Positions 11,070-21,708 of a stretch of DNA of 64,000 nucleotides are shown piece by piece. The notes below the pieces were generated by a model. It ran no database searches. It had not been told where the DNA came from and saw only the letters and a list, made by a program, of their open reading frames with translations. This DNA is from Polytolypa hystricis UAMH7299 (Eukaryota; Ascomycota; Eurotiomycetes; Onygenales), in contig PDNA01000152.1 in assembly GCA_002573605.1 (NCBI GenBank), forward strand, positions 17,568 through 81,567. The letters are read 5' to 3'. The position numbers and the translations under genes were made by a program. The first letter of the stretch is position 1. Each line of letters opens with the position of its first letter.

Positions 11070-12512
11070 ATGAAGGCTTTCTCAACTTCATTCCTTCAAC
11101 TTTCTTGCGTTCAAGTTATCCTGCCATGTTCAAACGCATGGTCTCTTTCTCTTCCCGTTTCTCGGACTATACTATTACATACATCTCCACAGAAACGCAT
11201 TCTCAGCGCTACAACGACGCCCTCTGCTCGAGAGTGCCATTTACACCACCACCGCCTCCAAGTACGCCGAGAAAGCTTTATTAACGAGCCGCCTCCTCCT
11301 CTCAGTGATACACAGCTGAATGAATTATTTTCTGGCTATTTCCCAGCTAACTATCCGCAAGATCTCATTCATCTAAAGAAGACAAACTACCAACAATTCT
11401 CTCTACTTAAAGATGCGTTTGATAATTCAAAGAATAAGTTCAGTCGCCCCCCCTGTCTTTCCTGTCCCACGTAGCTGGGAAAAAACAAAAAATCCTATTT
11501 CTAGAAGCGTGAGGAAGTTAGTACAAGTGACCTTCGATGCGGCGCTCTCCACAACAGCACTTCGAAGAGCAGACTCGCCCTTGCATCGTGTTGTAGTTGG
11601 CTGTGTGAGGGACAGCATCATGCGAAGTTTAGGCAATGTGGGCAAGACTGAGGAATTTGATTTCGATTCCGCTCAAAGACGGACTCCCACTAGTAGAACT
11701 GCTTCTCTACGCGGCGACCAGTCGAGCTTTATCGCAGATCTGATTCTGGCGCACAGCGATCCTGTGAATTACTTCATTTCCCAACCAGTCCTGGTTCTCC
11801 AAGTGGGCTTTGAGTTAGAACGATCTATGACAGTCTGGTTAAATACATGCCCGGAGCTTCAGTTGGGGCTTATGGTGAAAATTCAAGAGAAGAAGCCTAT
11901 ATTCTTCAAGAACCGCTCTCCGACAAATGAAGAAGCTGATATTGTAATGAAAAGTCTGATGGAAAATCCCAGGGACATCCCAGGGAAAACGGATATACAT
12001 TTTCGAGACCCCGCAGACTCCCATAGTCCGCTCATGATCTATAACTTCGAATGGGTCGGGGAGGTTAGTGCTTTCGCTGAAGTATGGACCCGAGATCTTG
12101 ATTCAGGAGAACCCAAGCCCAGAGAGAAGAAGAGGGTCATAAGTTTTCCCATGTTTTTTTAAAATCCCTTTTTCTTCCCCCCCCCCAACTAGAGAAAAAA
12201 AGAACCGGGCTGCCAACTTAATGTTTTCACTGTTTTGCAGGTATTTTATGGACGTCATAGTTCCGACGAGCAGCTAGACCTCCCATTTTCCGACCTAGTT
12301 CCAGGTGAAGAAACCTTTTCCAAGCCAGGAAACCTTTTTTTCAACTGGGCACAGTTTAGACGAGAAATGGACCGAGCGCGCTATAATCTTGCTATTGATC
12401 GATGTTCAAATGCGGTACAGCGAGCATACAAGTTGAGGGGGGAGAGAGGGGGGGGGTTGAAAAGTCTGAACAAACTAATTTGAAGCTTTTGTCTTTACTT
12501 TGCAGTGGATAG
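11070..12512 (+). CDS. Hypothetical fungal protein, probable poly-C frameshift
   Basis: Family not recognised. The frame from ATG 11070 (PPPPLSDTQLNELFSGYF ... LLKDAFDNSKNKFSRPP) ends at a stop at 11472-11474. The clearly coding continuation (FPVPRSWEKTKNPISRSVRK ... SFIADLILAHSDPVNYF) lies in the next frame. The switch falls in a 7-base C run at about 11445-11451, so this is either a mutation or a homopolymer error. Next comes a phase-0 intron 12136-12240 (donor GTCATA, acceptor TTTTGCAG), then VFYGRHSSDEQLDLPFSDL and MDRARYNLAIDRCSNAVQ. A second intron 12432-12505 (acceptor CTTTGCAG) would give a stop at 12510-12512. Length about 410 residues if joined. The start Met and last exon are uncertain. 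Confidence 0.42.
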
Positions 12513-12838
12513 AGGAGAAAGACTATTACAGACGTGACAACTGATAAGACTGATGAGAGAGGCCCCGTTTGCAGCAGTTATCCAACAGGTATTTTTTGGA
12601 AAATCTCATCGGAGGAGGACCTGCAGTGGCTTCCAAGAACGCTTTTCAGAAAAAGATGTTTCAATGGAACATGTAAAAGAAATGAACCAGGGGGGCTAAG
12701 GGTATATATATCAAGAAAATCAAAATACAGAACACAGAACACAGAAGAAAGTCCGACCCAGATGGTAGGAAGGAAAAAAGGGGAAAGGAACAAGGGAAAA
12801 AAAGGTTTGTTGAAAAGGACATGTTTCTTCCAAAAAAA

Positions 12839-15662
12839 TTACAACGCATTGAAAACGCTCTGCATGCCCATGGTTCCCGAGTCCTCTCGTCGAAGCACAT
12901 ACGCTCTAACTTCCTGCACACTAAGGCCCGGGCCGGCCTTACCCTGCGCCGCACCGGCCGTTCCAGTTCCACTCGTCCCTGGCCCCCCTGCACCAGCAGT
13001 AGTGCCCGGCCCACCTCCCGCACCCGCAGTGCCTCTTCCACTCGACCCCGTCGCACCCGCTCTCACTCTCTCCCTCAGCGCCTCCGGTCCCACAACGAAC
13101 AAACTACCCACCTCCAACAGCACATCCAACGCTCCCCCAACGCCCTTGACAGCCTCATCAATATCCCACGATCTCAACAGCTCGGCGTAGCGTGTCATGT
13201 CCTTGGTAACCATCAACCCGCCGGGGGCGTTGACGGGGAATTTCTTGAAATGTTCGAGAAGTAAAGAGCGCGTGCCGAGGGCGATTTCGGTGAGGAAGAT
13301 GCGGATGTTGGAGCCGGAGGAAGGGAGGGAGGCGAGGGTTAGGGTGTGTAGGTTGGTTAGAAAGGCGGAGAGGGTGGCGCAGGTCTGGGTTTGGTTTTGT
13401 TAGATATAGACATCATAGTAGGGAGTAGGGAAGGCGTTATTTAGTAAGGCTTACTGGTGTCTGCAACATTTCCAACCATGCTGTATCCGCTTCGGGGGTG
13501 CCCTCCTTTGGTCGGAAATCGTTCTTCTTCTGGCCAGAGAGAACACGAGCGACCCATGACAAGGCAACATCAACCGTCTTCTGCTGTGTGGCGTTGATCT
13601 TATCTTCAATGCGACTGGTCATGGTAGATGTCTTCTTCTCCATGTCTCTCCGAATCGTAATATTTGCCGCCGCGAGCGGAATAAGCACTGTGTTAATACA
13701 AGTCATCATGAGATGTGTGATGCTTATCGCCGTGCGCAGGCTGGGCAAGTATGTGAAATCAGGTTCTGATTTCGTAGTTTCTTGTGACGAGGCGGCTTCC
13801 AAAGCAGCGTCGAGGGACACCTCGATGTATCCTTCACCCATCATGGAGAGGAGCATGTTCAGAAGCGCAGAGACGTCCTTGGCGCTCTCACTGCTGACAT
13901 TGAGTTCTAAACTCCGGCCCACTCCCTCTGCTAACCATTTGAACATTCGTTTCGCAAATGGTATGCGCAAGCGGCCGTCCTCGTCCGTGAGCTCGATTTC
14001 ATTCTGCTTCTGGGAGTCTACGTCTTTCAGGCCGGCAACCCGAAGGAGCATGCTTCGTTGTGTAGGGGTGAAGTCTGAGGAGTCGAGGCGGTTGAGATAG
14101 GCTTCCTTCGCAGATGCCAGTAGCTCGCCACCGGACTTTGCGAGGGAGGACATGAACCCTGTAGCTGTCTTCTTGCGGCGAGAATGGAATGTTGCAAATT
14201 TGAACATGAGCGATGTGTATAGTTCTTCCAAGTTCTTCTTTTCTCTCTCAATGTATGATGATCCCATACAGTACGGAATAAAGAGGTCCTCGAGCTGCTG
14301 GTCCAAGACCATAGCGATCTGCAAGGATATCGTATCCGGGTGCTCTGTCAATCCATGTGCTTTCAAATCATCCACTAAGCTACTGATATAACTTCGTGAA
14401 GTCTGCAGCGATCGCAGGTATGCCAAAGACGACACACTATCTGCTTTCTCCAGCACCATCTCTAGTCGTTGCTGAATAGACTGCTGGAAAACTCGCTGTA
14501 AGAACCTGCCTGAGACTAGCTCGTAGTATGGAAATGCCCGCTTGATGATGGCAGACTCCTCTTGCACAACCACCTTGACCTCGTCGACCAGCGACTGCAG
14601 GCTTGGTTCGACCCCTGGGGGCTCAGCGTCAGGGTCAGCAATCTTCTCCCACGTATCTTCATCGCCGCCAATTTCCTCAGTAATGAGCTGACTTCGATCG
14701 ATGAAGAACTGGTGCTGATTGACGAATAAGCCAATAACACTAGCCCCGCCGTTGAAATCCTGCAAGACCGTCGCACAGTCTCTCATTCCATCAAAGTTAG
14801 CCTTTCGATAGAAATCATCGAATTGCTTGAGTAGATCCTTCTCCAGAGTCTCAGAAAACTTCTCAATAATCTCCCTCGTATTCCTCCTCTTCGAACCGTT
14901 CGGGCTACCGTTCGCACCGCTCGCGAACGAGGGACTCTTTGGATACTGCCCATTCATATCGCTGCTCCCATTTGTATCAGCCCAGCTAGCCGGGTCCAGC
15001 CTCTGACTTATCCTCAGCAGCTGTCTCGCAATATGAGCCGACCGGACCTTCCCCTCTCCGCTTCCAGTCCGTCTAAGATTCTCCAGCAGTGTCATTTCCC
15101 CGCGATTACTGACCTCATCCCAACACTCGATGAGAAAGTGCGCATCCAAAGCCCGTCTCCGCTGACGATCCAGCTCTTCCAATTTCTTTCCAGTTTCCAC
15201 AGCAACATTTCCCCCGCCGCCCACCATATCACCACCGACCATACCCCCCGGTCCATTGAGCGAGGTATCCAACTTCTGAAACGACTCAATCGCTTGGTCC
15301 AATTTGCGGCCTAGCGAGTTGACATTCTGCGCATGCTGAGCTTCCGCTCGCCTCACGGCGGCCGACAGTTCATTCTCTCGAATCTCCAGGTCTCCCGATA
15401 GCTCGACCAGGCGGCGCTGGGCATATTCAAAGGTGCGGATTAGGGGTTTCGGGTCGAAGGGTTGGCTGGTGCTTGTGGGGGCACCACCGGAGCGGCGCTG
15501 GGAGGAAGGGATCGCGCTGTCCGAGAGGGACTCGATAAAGTCTTTGACGATGAATTCGCGGTTCGAGAAGGTGTCGAGAGTGAACGTGGGGCCCTTGTTG
15601 AATATGGAGCGTGTCGCGGTGGAACGGGCGCTTTGGGAGGTCATGGACACCGAGTCTTGCAT
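12839..15662 (-). CDS. SEC10: Exocyst complex component Sec10
   Basis: Subunit of the octameric exocyst that tethers secretory vesicles to the plasma membrane at growth sites such as hyphal tips. Exon 1 13455-15662 (ATG at 15662) and exon 2 12839-13384 are joined in phase 0 (donor GTAAGC, acceptor AACCCAG), giving about 917 residues. Family features: N-terminal TFTLDTFSNREFIVKDFIES, a coiled-coil from about residue 85, long helical-rod sequence, and C-terminal FLTEIALGTRSLLLEHFKKF ... GGLMVTKDMTRYAELL. Odd point: a Gly/Ala/Pro/Thr-rich low-complexity insertion near the C-terminus (about 12910-13050), which makes it somewhat longer than usual. Confidence 0.92.
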
Positions 15663-16386
15663 TGTGGCGGTATTATAGAGCGCGATGGCTTAGGCATGAG
15701 TGAGGATAGGAGAATAATGGACCTCAGACAGAACAGACTGCCGTGGTTTACATCATTATTATTCCATGGGCGACGTCCGTATGTATTTGAGAGATGCTCT
15801 TGACACCTTGAAGCTTCCCCCGTGCGCGAGCCTCAGATAAGTGCCGCTTATCCCCACATACACTGCTGTATCGACACGTACTAGATACGCTTCTGCACCG
15901 CGAGTAATCAGCGCTTTGGCTTGCTGAAGAGGTATAAATACTGCCAATTACTAGTATGAGCTCTTCTAGGCCGTCAGATATTTGTTTACATATCAAAATC
16001 TGCAGCTTCACCTCCGCATTCCTGTGCTTGTAACCTGTTCAACTTGTCTGGAGGATATTACGTAAGTGGGCGATGACGCAGGGCTGCCGCAAAGCCCCAA
16101 AGCTCAGCACACGCAGAAAGAAATATCACCACCAGCTGTCAACAGTCTCCCTCGCAGTTGCCAGTTGCCCTACAGTTCTACAATTGACACAACAGCCGGG
16201 GAAATCTGCATGGACATGGACATGAACTATCTCTCAGGCAAGACTACAAGAAGAAGATAGCTCCCAGCTGGAGAACCCACACTATCAACATCTTTGCTGC
16301 CCACACAGCTATCTCATACTGTGTTTTTTTTTTTAACTCGACCCCGACCCAGACACTGCGATATCAACACTCGTCCCTCCCTCACA
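15663..16386. promoter_or_regulatory. Divergent promoter region SEC10 / NUS1
   Basis: 724 bases between two divergent start codons. T-run and CT-rich sequence occur just before the NUS1 ATG. No specific sites claimed. Confidence 0.4.
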
Positions 16387-17696
16387 ATGGTCTTCACCAA
16401 AGATAGCCCCTACAACCGCGAGCGTCTGCGCGCCGTCCAAGCTGCCCCGCCCGCCGAGCGTGAGCGCATGCTAAACAACTACCTACCCGACCCTTCCACC
16501 CTACGTCGCGAGCGCAAAGAAGCCCGCAGATCCAAACCAAAGCCCATCCGCGGCTTCATAAAAGCCAAACTCCACTACCTGCTCTACTTCCTGATCACCG
16601 TGGTGTTTGGCATATATATCCGGTTCCGCCAGGGGTATCGCGCAGTGGTGGATCGGGTGTTGGCGATTTTGTATTATCATCACAAAACCCCGGAGCTGAT
16701 TAAAAAGGATGTAAAGGGGTTGAGCCAGTTACCGGAGCATCTGAGTATGGTGCTAACGCTGAGGAAGAATGATGATTCGTTGGACATTCTTATGGATGAG
16801 GTTGCGGAGTTGGTGGCATGGAGCTCGTGTGCGGGCATTCCCATGTTGAGCGTGTATGAGAAGACAGGTACGACGCCTTTTATCTATTTACCTCCCCTGG
16901 TTTATATTTGGGCAAGAAATGCTAACGAGAACGCAATGTAGGAGTCCTAAAATCGTTCATCCCTGCGCTGCACAAAATCATCACCACAAAGCTATCCGCC
17001 TATTACGGAACCCCCTCTCAACAACCATCTCTACACATCTACGCCCCTCACCATGCTCTCTACCCATCCTCCTCCCAACAACCACCCTCTTCAACCCCGC
17101 GCCAAAACCCTTCGAACATAACCCTCCTCCTACTCTCCTCGACAGATGGTCGTGAAACCCTCGTCGACCTCACAAAAACGCTCGCGGAAATGGCGCAGCA
17201 CGGCAAGATCTCGCCACAGGATATCAGCACGAAGCTGATAGACGCGGAATTGAGCGAGATAACTTCACCACCTACGCCTCCTTCCGACGACCAATCGTCT
17301 TCCGCCGCTACCACAAACGGTCCTGAGACCGCCCATCCCATCACCAGCACAATCACCCCGCTTACCCCAGCCAAATCCTCCTCCCCATCCCTCTCCGCTT
17401 CAGCTTCCGCCTCCGCCGCCACAGCCGCAACCGACGGCACCAACAACAGCACATCCGACGCCAACAGCATCCCCTCCAGCGGGGTCGTCACAAAATTCGA
17501 ACCCGACTTGCTACTTGTCTTTGGTCCCTATATAAAACTCGACGGCTACCCGCCCTGGCAGCTCCGGTTGACGGAGATTTATTGCACGGGTGACAAGGGG
17601 AGTATTATTACGGGCGGGCAGGAGAGTGTGGAGTATCATAAGTTTTTGAAGGGGTTGTGGAGGTTTGCGAGGGCGGAGATGAGGTTTGGTCGGTAA
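16387..17696 (+). CDS. NUS1: Nus1/NgBR-type dehydrodolichyl diphosphate synthase subunit
   Basis: Non-catalytic but essential partner of the cis-prenyltransferase that makes dolichol in the ER membrane. Exons 16387-16867 and 16942-17696 (donor GTACGA, acceptor AATGTAG) join in phase to give 411 residues. An N-terminal membrane span (LHYLLYFLITVVFGIYI) follows a basic segment. The cis-prenyltransferase-like domain contains KGLSQLPEHLSMVL and ends with EPDLLLVFGP, then LDGYPPWQLRLTEIY, the conserved Nus1 C-terminal segment. Between them lies a Ser/Thr/Ala-rich low-complexity insert (about 17280-17490) typical of fungal versions. The last residues run past the usual C-terminal RxG region (ARAEMRFGR). 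Confidence 0.9.
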
Positions 17697-18727
17697 AGGA
17701 GTGATGGAGGGGGAGTAGTGGCGGAGGGAGGGGGTTGGGACGAAGAGGAGCGGTATTCTTTTTTACTTTTATGCTTTTTTTTGTTAAGTGATGGGTGGAG
17801 TTGCTCTTTTTTTTTATCAAGAGCTACGAAAGGGGGTGAGGGGCGGGGGCTTGCTTATGTTTAGAGGAATAGATCTTAGCCAGAGAGATGTAATATTATC
17901 TTATTCTATCCATTAATTTATATATCTTTCTAGTTTTTTTATCTTGGTTTTCTGTGAGCTCCCTGGATGAAGTTTTCTGTCTGCCGTGTGGTTATATATA
18001 TACCCTCTGTAGTTTGCTCCAACATCAGACAGCGTAAATCTTCTATAGGTAGGTACGTAGGTCGGTAGGCAGGTAGGGATATACATATTCAATATCTAAT
18101 ATTCTGATATACAGGTATGTATATATGTGTCTGTATCCAATAGAGCTTTGATTTAATATCAGTGATGTAATATACCATATCATGAGCTGTCACCTTGGCC
18201 CCCAAGGTCCCCTATATAATAGTCTTCGACATCATAGTCTAGAACAAAGTAGACATCCCAAATCAAACAAACATCATAGCATTGTTCATGTGTGTCTGTA
18301 CCAAGTTTGAGTTATTTACATCACAGGGAAAGCATTCTCTATAAAAAAAATGAGCAGAAAAAAGAAAAAAGATAATAATAAATGAGTGGTATAAAAAAGG
18401 ATTATTACCTAAAAGAAAAAAAAGGAGCCCTATTCCAAAATTCCAAATTCCTTTACTTTTGCGCCGTACTCCCAAGTTCCCCAAAAAGAACCAAAAAAAG
18501 AAAATCAAGGCTGAAGAATAAGAATAATAGCCCTGAATGTCAACCACGTCAGGGCAAAAAGAAAAGGAAATAAAAAAAGAGAAACACGCTCTGCTCGAAA
18601 ATGTTAAACGGAAACTATAGCAAAGGAGGGAAAAAAGGAAACCCTGCGACTCACAGACTTTGCAAGGGTCGTGTGAAAACATCGTAAAGAAATAGAAGAT
18701 ATAAAAATAATAAATAAATAAAAGGGA
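17697..18727. other. Convergent intergenic region, 1.0 kb
   Basis: Two facing 3' UTRs, AT-rich. A short imperfect (GGTA) tandem lies at about 18047-18077. No gene supported. Confidence 0.45.
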
Positions 18728-19715
18728 TTAGGAACGGATGATATCACCGTGCAATCCCGCCAGACAATCCAGACACAGCACAGTTTCTTCACCGCACTCT
18801 GTCACGCCTTCCACAGCACAGTGAGAGCATATTTTCCGCCCACCACCTTGTCCAACAAGGTACTCGTATCCTTGCTGTTGCGTCCCCGCGGAAACTCCTA
18901 TGCATTCGTGCCCTGCACATTCACGTAGACAGATATAACATGCCCGCTCATTGCAGATTTCGCAGTCTGCATACGCGTCGACGACGGAGCGGGTTGTTGG
19001 CCGGCGATGGCAGATGTGGCAAGGGGAAAGTGGGGATGTCAAAGGCCGCTGGCTCGTTTCGCGGGGATTAGGGAGCTGGTGCGAGCTTGGGATTATGGTT
19101 CGGGGAGATATGGCTGGGGAAGGGATGCTTGTGCTAGCGGCCGTGATTAGGAGGAAGGAGGGCGATTTCGGTCGGGATGGCGTTGACATATGACTGTTGT
19201 TGTGTTCTGAGCCCCATACGTTCGGTTGGGGCTCTTGTGTTTCTGACGGAAATAGCAATTGTTGATTCCGAGTCTGAAGTTGTTGTTGCTGTAGGAGACG
19301 TCGTCTCTTGAGTGGGGTAACGGGTTGTAGGCGGTGTCGAAGCTGTGTCAGGCCTTTGCCCGATGAGTATTCAGGATGGCGGAGGCGAGCCGCGGCGGAA
19401 GCTTGTTTGGTGTACTCATAGTACCGTTCGCGGAATTTCGCGTCGAGGTGTTGTATATCATGGGGGGTGAAAGCTGGTGGCGTACTTGAGAATCCAAGCG
19501 TGGTTAGCTGGTGAGATTGGATGTAATGCTGGTAAAGAAGGTGGGACTTACATGATCATATCCTGATTCTCCTGGCTGTCTATGTCCCGTTTCCTCTTCT
19601 TCAGCATTGCAGGATCTGGAATTCGCTGTTCAGGGGTCGAAGACTCGAGCATTGAGCTGTCTGTGATGAGAGCTGGGTCGTCCTGGCCATCGAGTTGGGG
19701 TGGTTGGAAATACAT
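18728..19715 (-). CDS. Cys/His-rich zinc-binding-like protein, fungal-specific
   Basis: Two exons: 19552-19715 (ATG at 19715, donor GTAAGT) and 18728-19484 (acceptor CTCAAG), phase 2, 306 residues. The N-terminus is acidic and Ser-rich, then a basic patch (LKKRKRD, LKRRRLLQQQQLQ) that could be a nuclear localisation signal. The middle is Ser/Pro-rich. The last 90 residues carry regularly spaced cysteines: CHIC, CEIC...CYIC, CAGHEC, CSHC, CLDC. That is enough for two or three zinc sites in a RING/PHD-like or novel arrangement. No catalytic domain seen. I do not recognise a named family; a nuclear regulatory role is inference only. Confidence 0.7.
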
Positions 19716-21708
19716 CGCCCCTTGCAACAGAGATAATTCTTATGCTTGGGCTAGCAGCTTCATAAGGAAGAAGACGTTGCAGCGTCCGATGAGAAGACCA
19801 AGAGCTTGCAACTGGTGTTGGGTCGTTCAGAAAAGGGGGGAGAGAGAGAGAGGGGTGAGGAAGTCAAGTCAAGCCATTATTATTATTGACGACCACTCAC
19901 TCTCAGCAGGCTAGGAACGGTCTCTGGAGGCCAGACATCCTGGGCCCTGATTGGCTGAGGAGAACCAGCTAGCTGGGACTAAAAGGTACTAGTGCATAGC
20001 TTAATAATTGTTTATGTCACCCACAGCTGAGTCACGTGTCGGCGGTGCATCGTTTTTGCGGAGATGCATTTTGCGGAGAGGATGACACTGTCATGAATCA
20101 TGATGATGCAGATATCAAGGAGTGGTCTTTTTTTACGGCGGCAATCAAATAGAACTCTAGATTTCTTGGTATGCTCTTCTTTTGCTGTCCGGCTGGCCTT
20201 ATATGTCACGAATTTGCCGTCTCCAGATGCCCCGAACCGCTCCTCCGTACTAGTTTGAGGACTCTGCACTGATCGACATGCCTGGTGCTGTGTTGAGGCA
20301 GGACTGGAAGAGCCTCGAGAAACTACCTTTGGCTAAGAAGCAAAAATCAGATCCTAGTTTTCCCGGGATGGAAGTGCAGCAAAATTCGCCACCATGAATA
20401 CATAGTACGCACCAGGGACGAGGTTCAGGTACATCATCTAAACGAAGACCAGAGCAAACGTTGCGGTCCCCAACGGACGCCAACGACGGATTCCTCTAGG
20501 AAACGAGCGGAGCAGTCTAAACAGAAACGGTATCAGGGTCATCAAATTGACCTAGCACAGCCGCAGCTGCGTTGATTTCTCTCCGCGCCTCCCACTAGAT
20601 CACGCCTTAAGACTGCAGGGCTAAATCCGCCCAATGGAACCATGTACATATGCTTTTTCGTCATCGCTATCTGAATTATCATTGCTTATGGTCGAGACAA
20701 TGTTGCAGGGTTTAATAGTAATAAGCCATGAACCATGAGGAGCTAAAGCCCGTTATTCTTCGGCTCCCCCACATCGCGTCCGTGGCCTCTTCACCCACAA
20801 CAAGTCCGACAATTCACAGCCTATCCGAAAGAACCGAAAGCACTTCCTCCTGCCGTCTCTACCATTCCAGCCAATTAAAATCAGCTAGAAAGAGATCATC
20901 TAAACTCAAAAAAAACATTTCGTGTGCAGCTCGGGAGAAATTCGGACAGTTTATACCCCATGGGACCCCGGTCGGCATCATGCATCCGATCGCAAGCAGG
21001 AACCAGCACTACGGAGACAACATCGGCAGTCTTAGCTTGACGAAATCACTGTAGATAGCCGGGGCCCGAAAGGTTCCACACCGCAACATTTTGCGTGTTG
21101 GTGTGCGTCTGTGTGTTCAGACTGAAGGAAGGGTTCATTACTTTTTGCGCCTCCCCACATCGTCCGCTGTGAAAAATTTAAGTGACGCACAGAGCACTCC
21201 CTATTGGCCCTGCGGCGAGAGATCCCCTGTTAGCGTGCCATCTGGTGGGAGATCGCGCGAATCTTCTCCAAGCCATCATGTGGGGAAGAACCGCGTGGAG
21301 AAAAGTTGGGGACGTCATTTTGGCCCATAGAAGCCGAAGTCGAGAGCCGAGTGCCAAAATCCCCGCCAGCCAAGAAATAAAACAAAAAAGTCACCTCCTG
21401 GCCCAACAGATTTCTTGATATTTGATAACATGGAACATTCCTTCATCCATATTTGGGCATTTAGTGGGTCAGCCAGTATAAGTTCGGAGCAATACGCTAA
21501 TCTCCATGCTTTCTACTGCCCAAGGAACCCCATCGGAAAGTTAAGATTATTTCTTTCCATAAATATCTAGCCGGAGCAGCTCCTTGTTGTAGTTATCTCT
21601 CCTTCGATTTTTTTTAGCTCCTGCATACTCCTTTTTAATTCCTGCATACTCGTCTCGCCATACCTCCCCTACCATACTAGACCACATACATATCCTTCTC
21701 CGCCTAAC
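19716..21708. other. Intergenic region, 2.0 kb (regulator promoter)
   Basis: Divergent region between the Cys-rich protein gene and the Zn2Cys6 regulator. The frames at 20012-20269 (-), 20250-20483 (-) and 20728-21054 (+) lack recognisable content. Long promoters are common upstream of fungal regulators. Confidence 0.4.

Noticed and set aside
12534..13264. Plus-strand open frames of 218 and 147 codons
   Set aside because: Largely antisense to the last SEC10 exon; Pro/Arg-rich low-complexity translations typical of a GC-rich shadow frame.
13498..14100. 200-codon plus-strand open frame
   Set aside because: Antisense shadow of SEC10; no family features, and the opposite frame is clearly coding.
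20012..20483. Two minus-strand frames upstream of the regulator
   Set aside because: No signal, family or splice evidence; composition like intergenic DNA.
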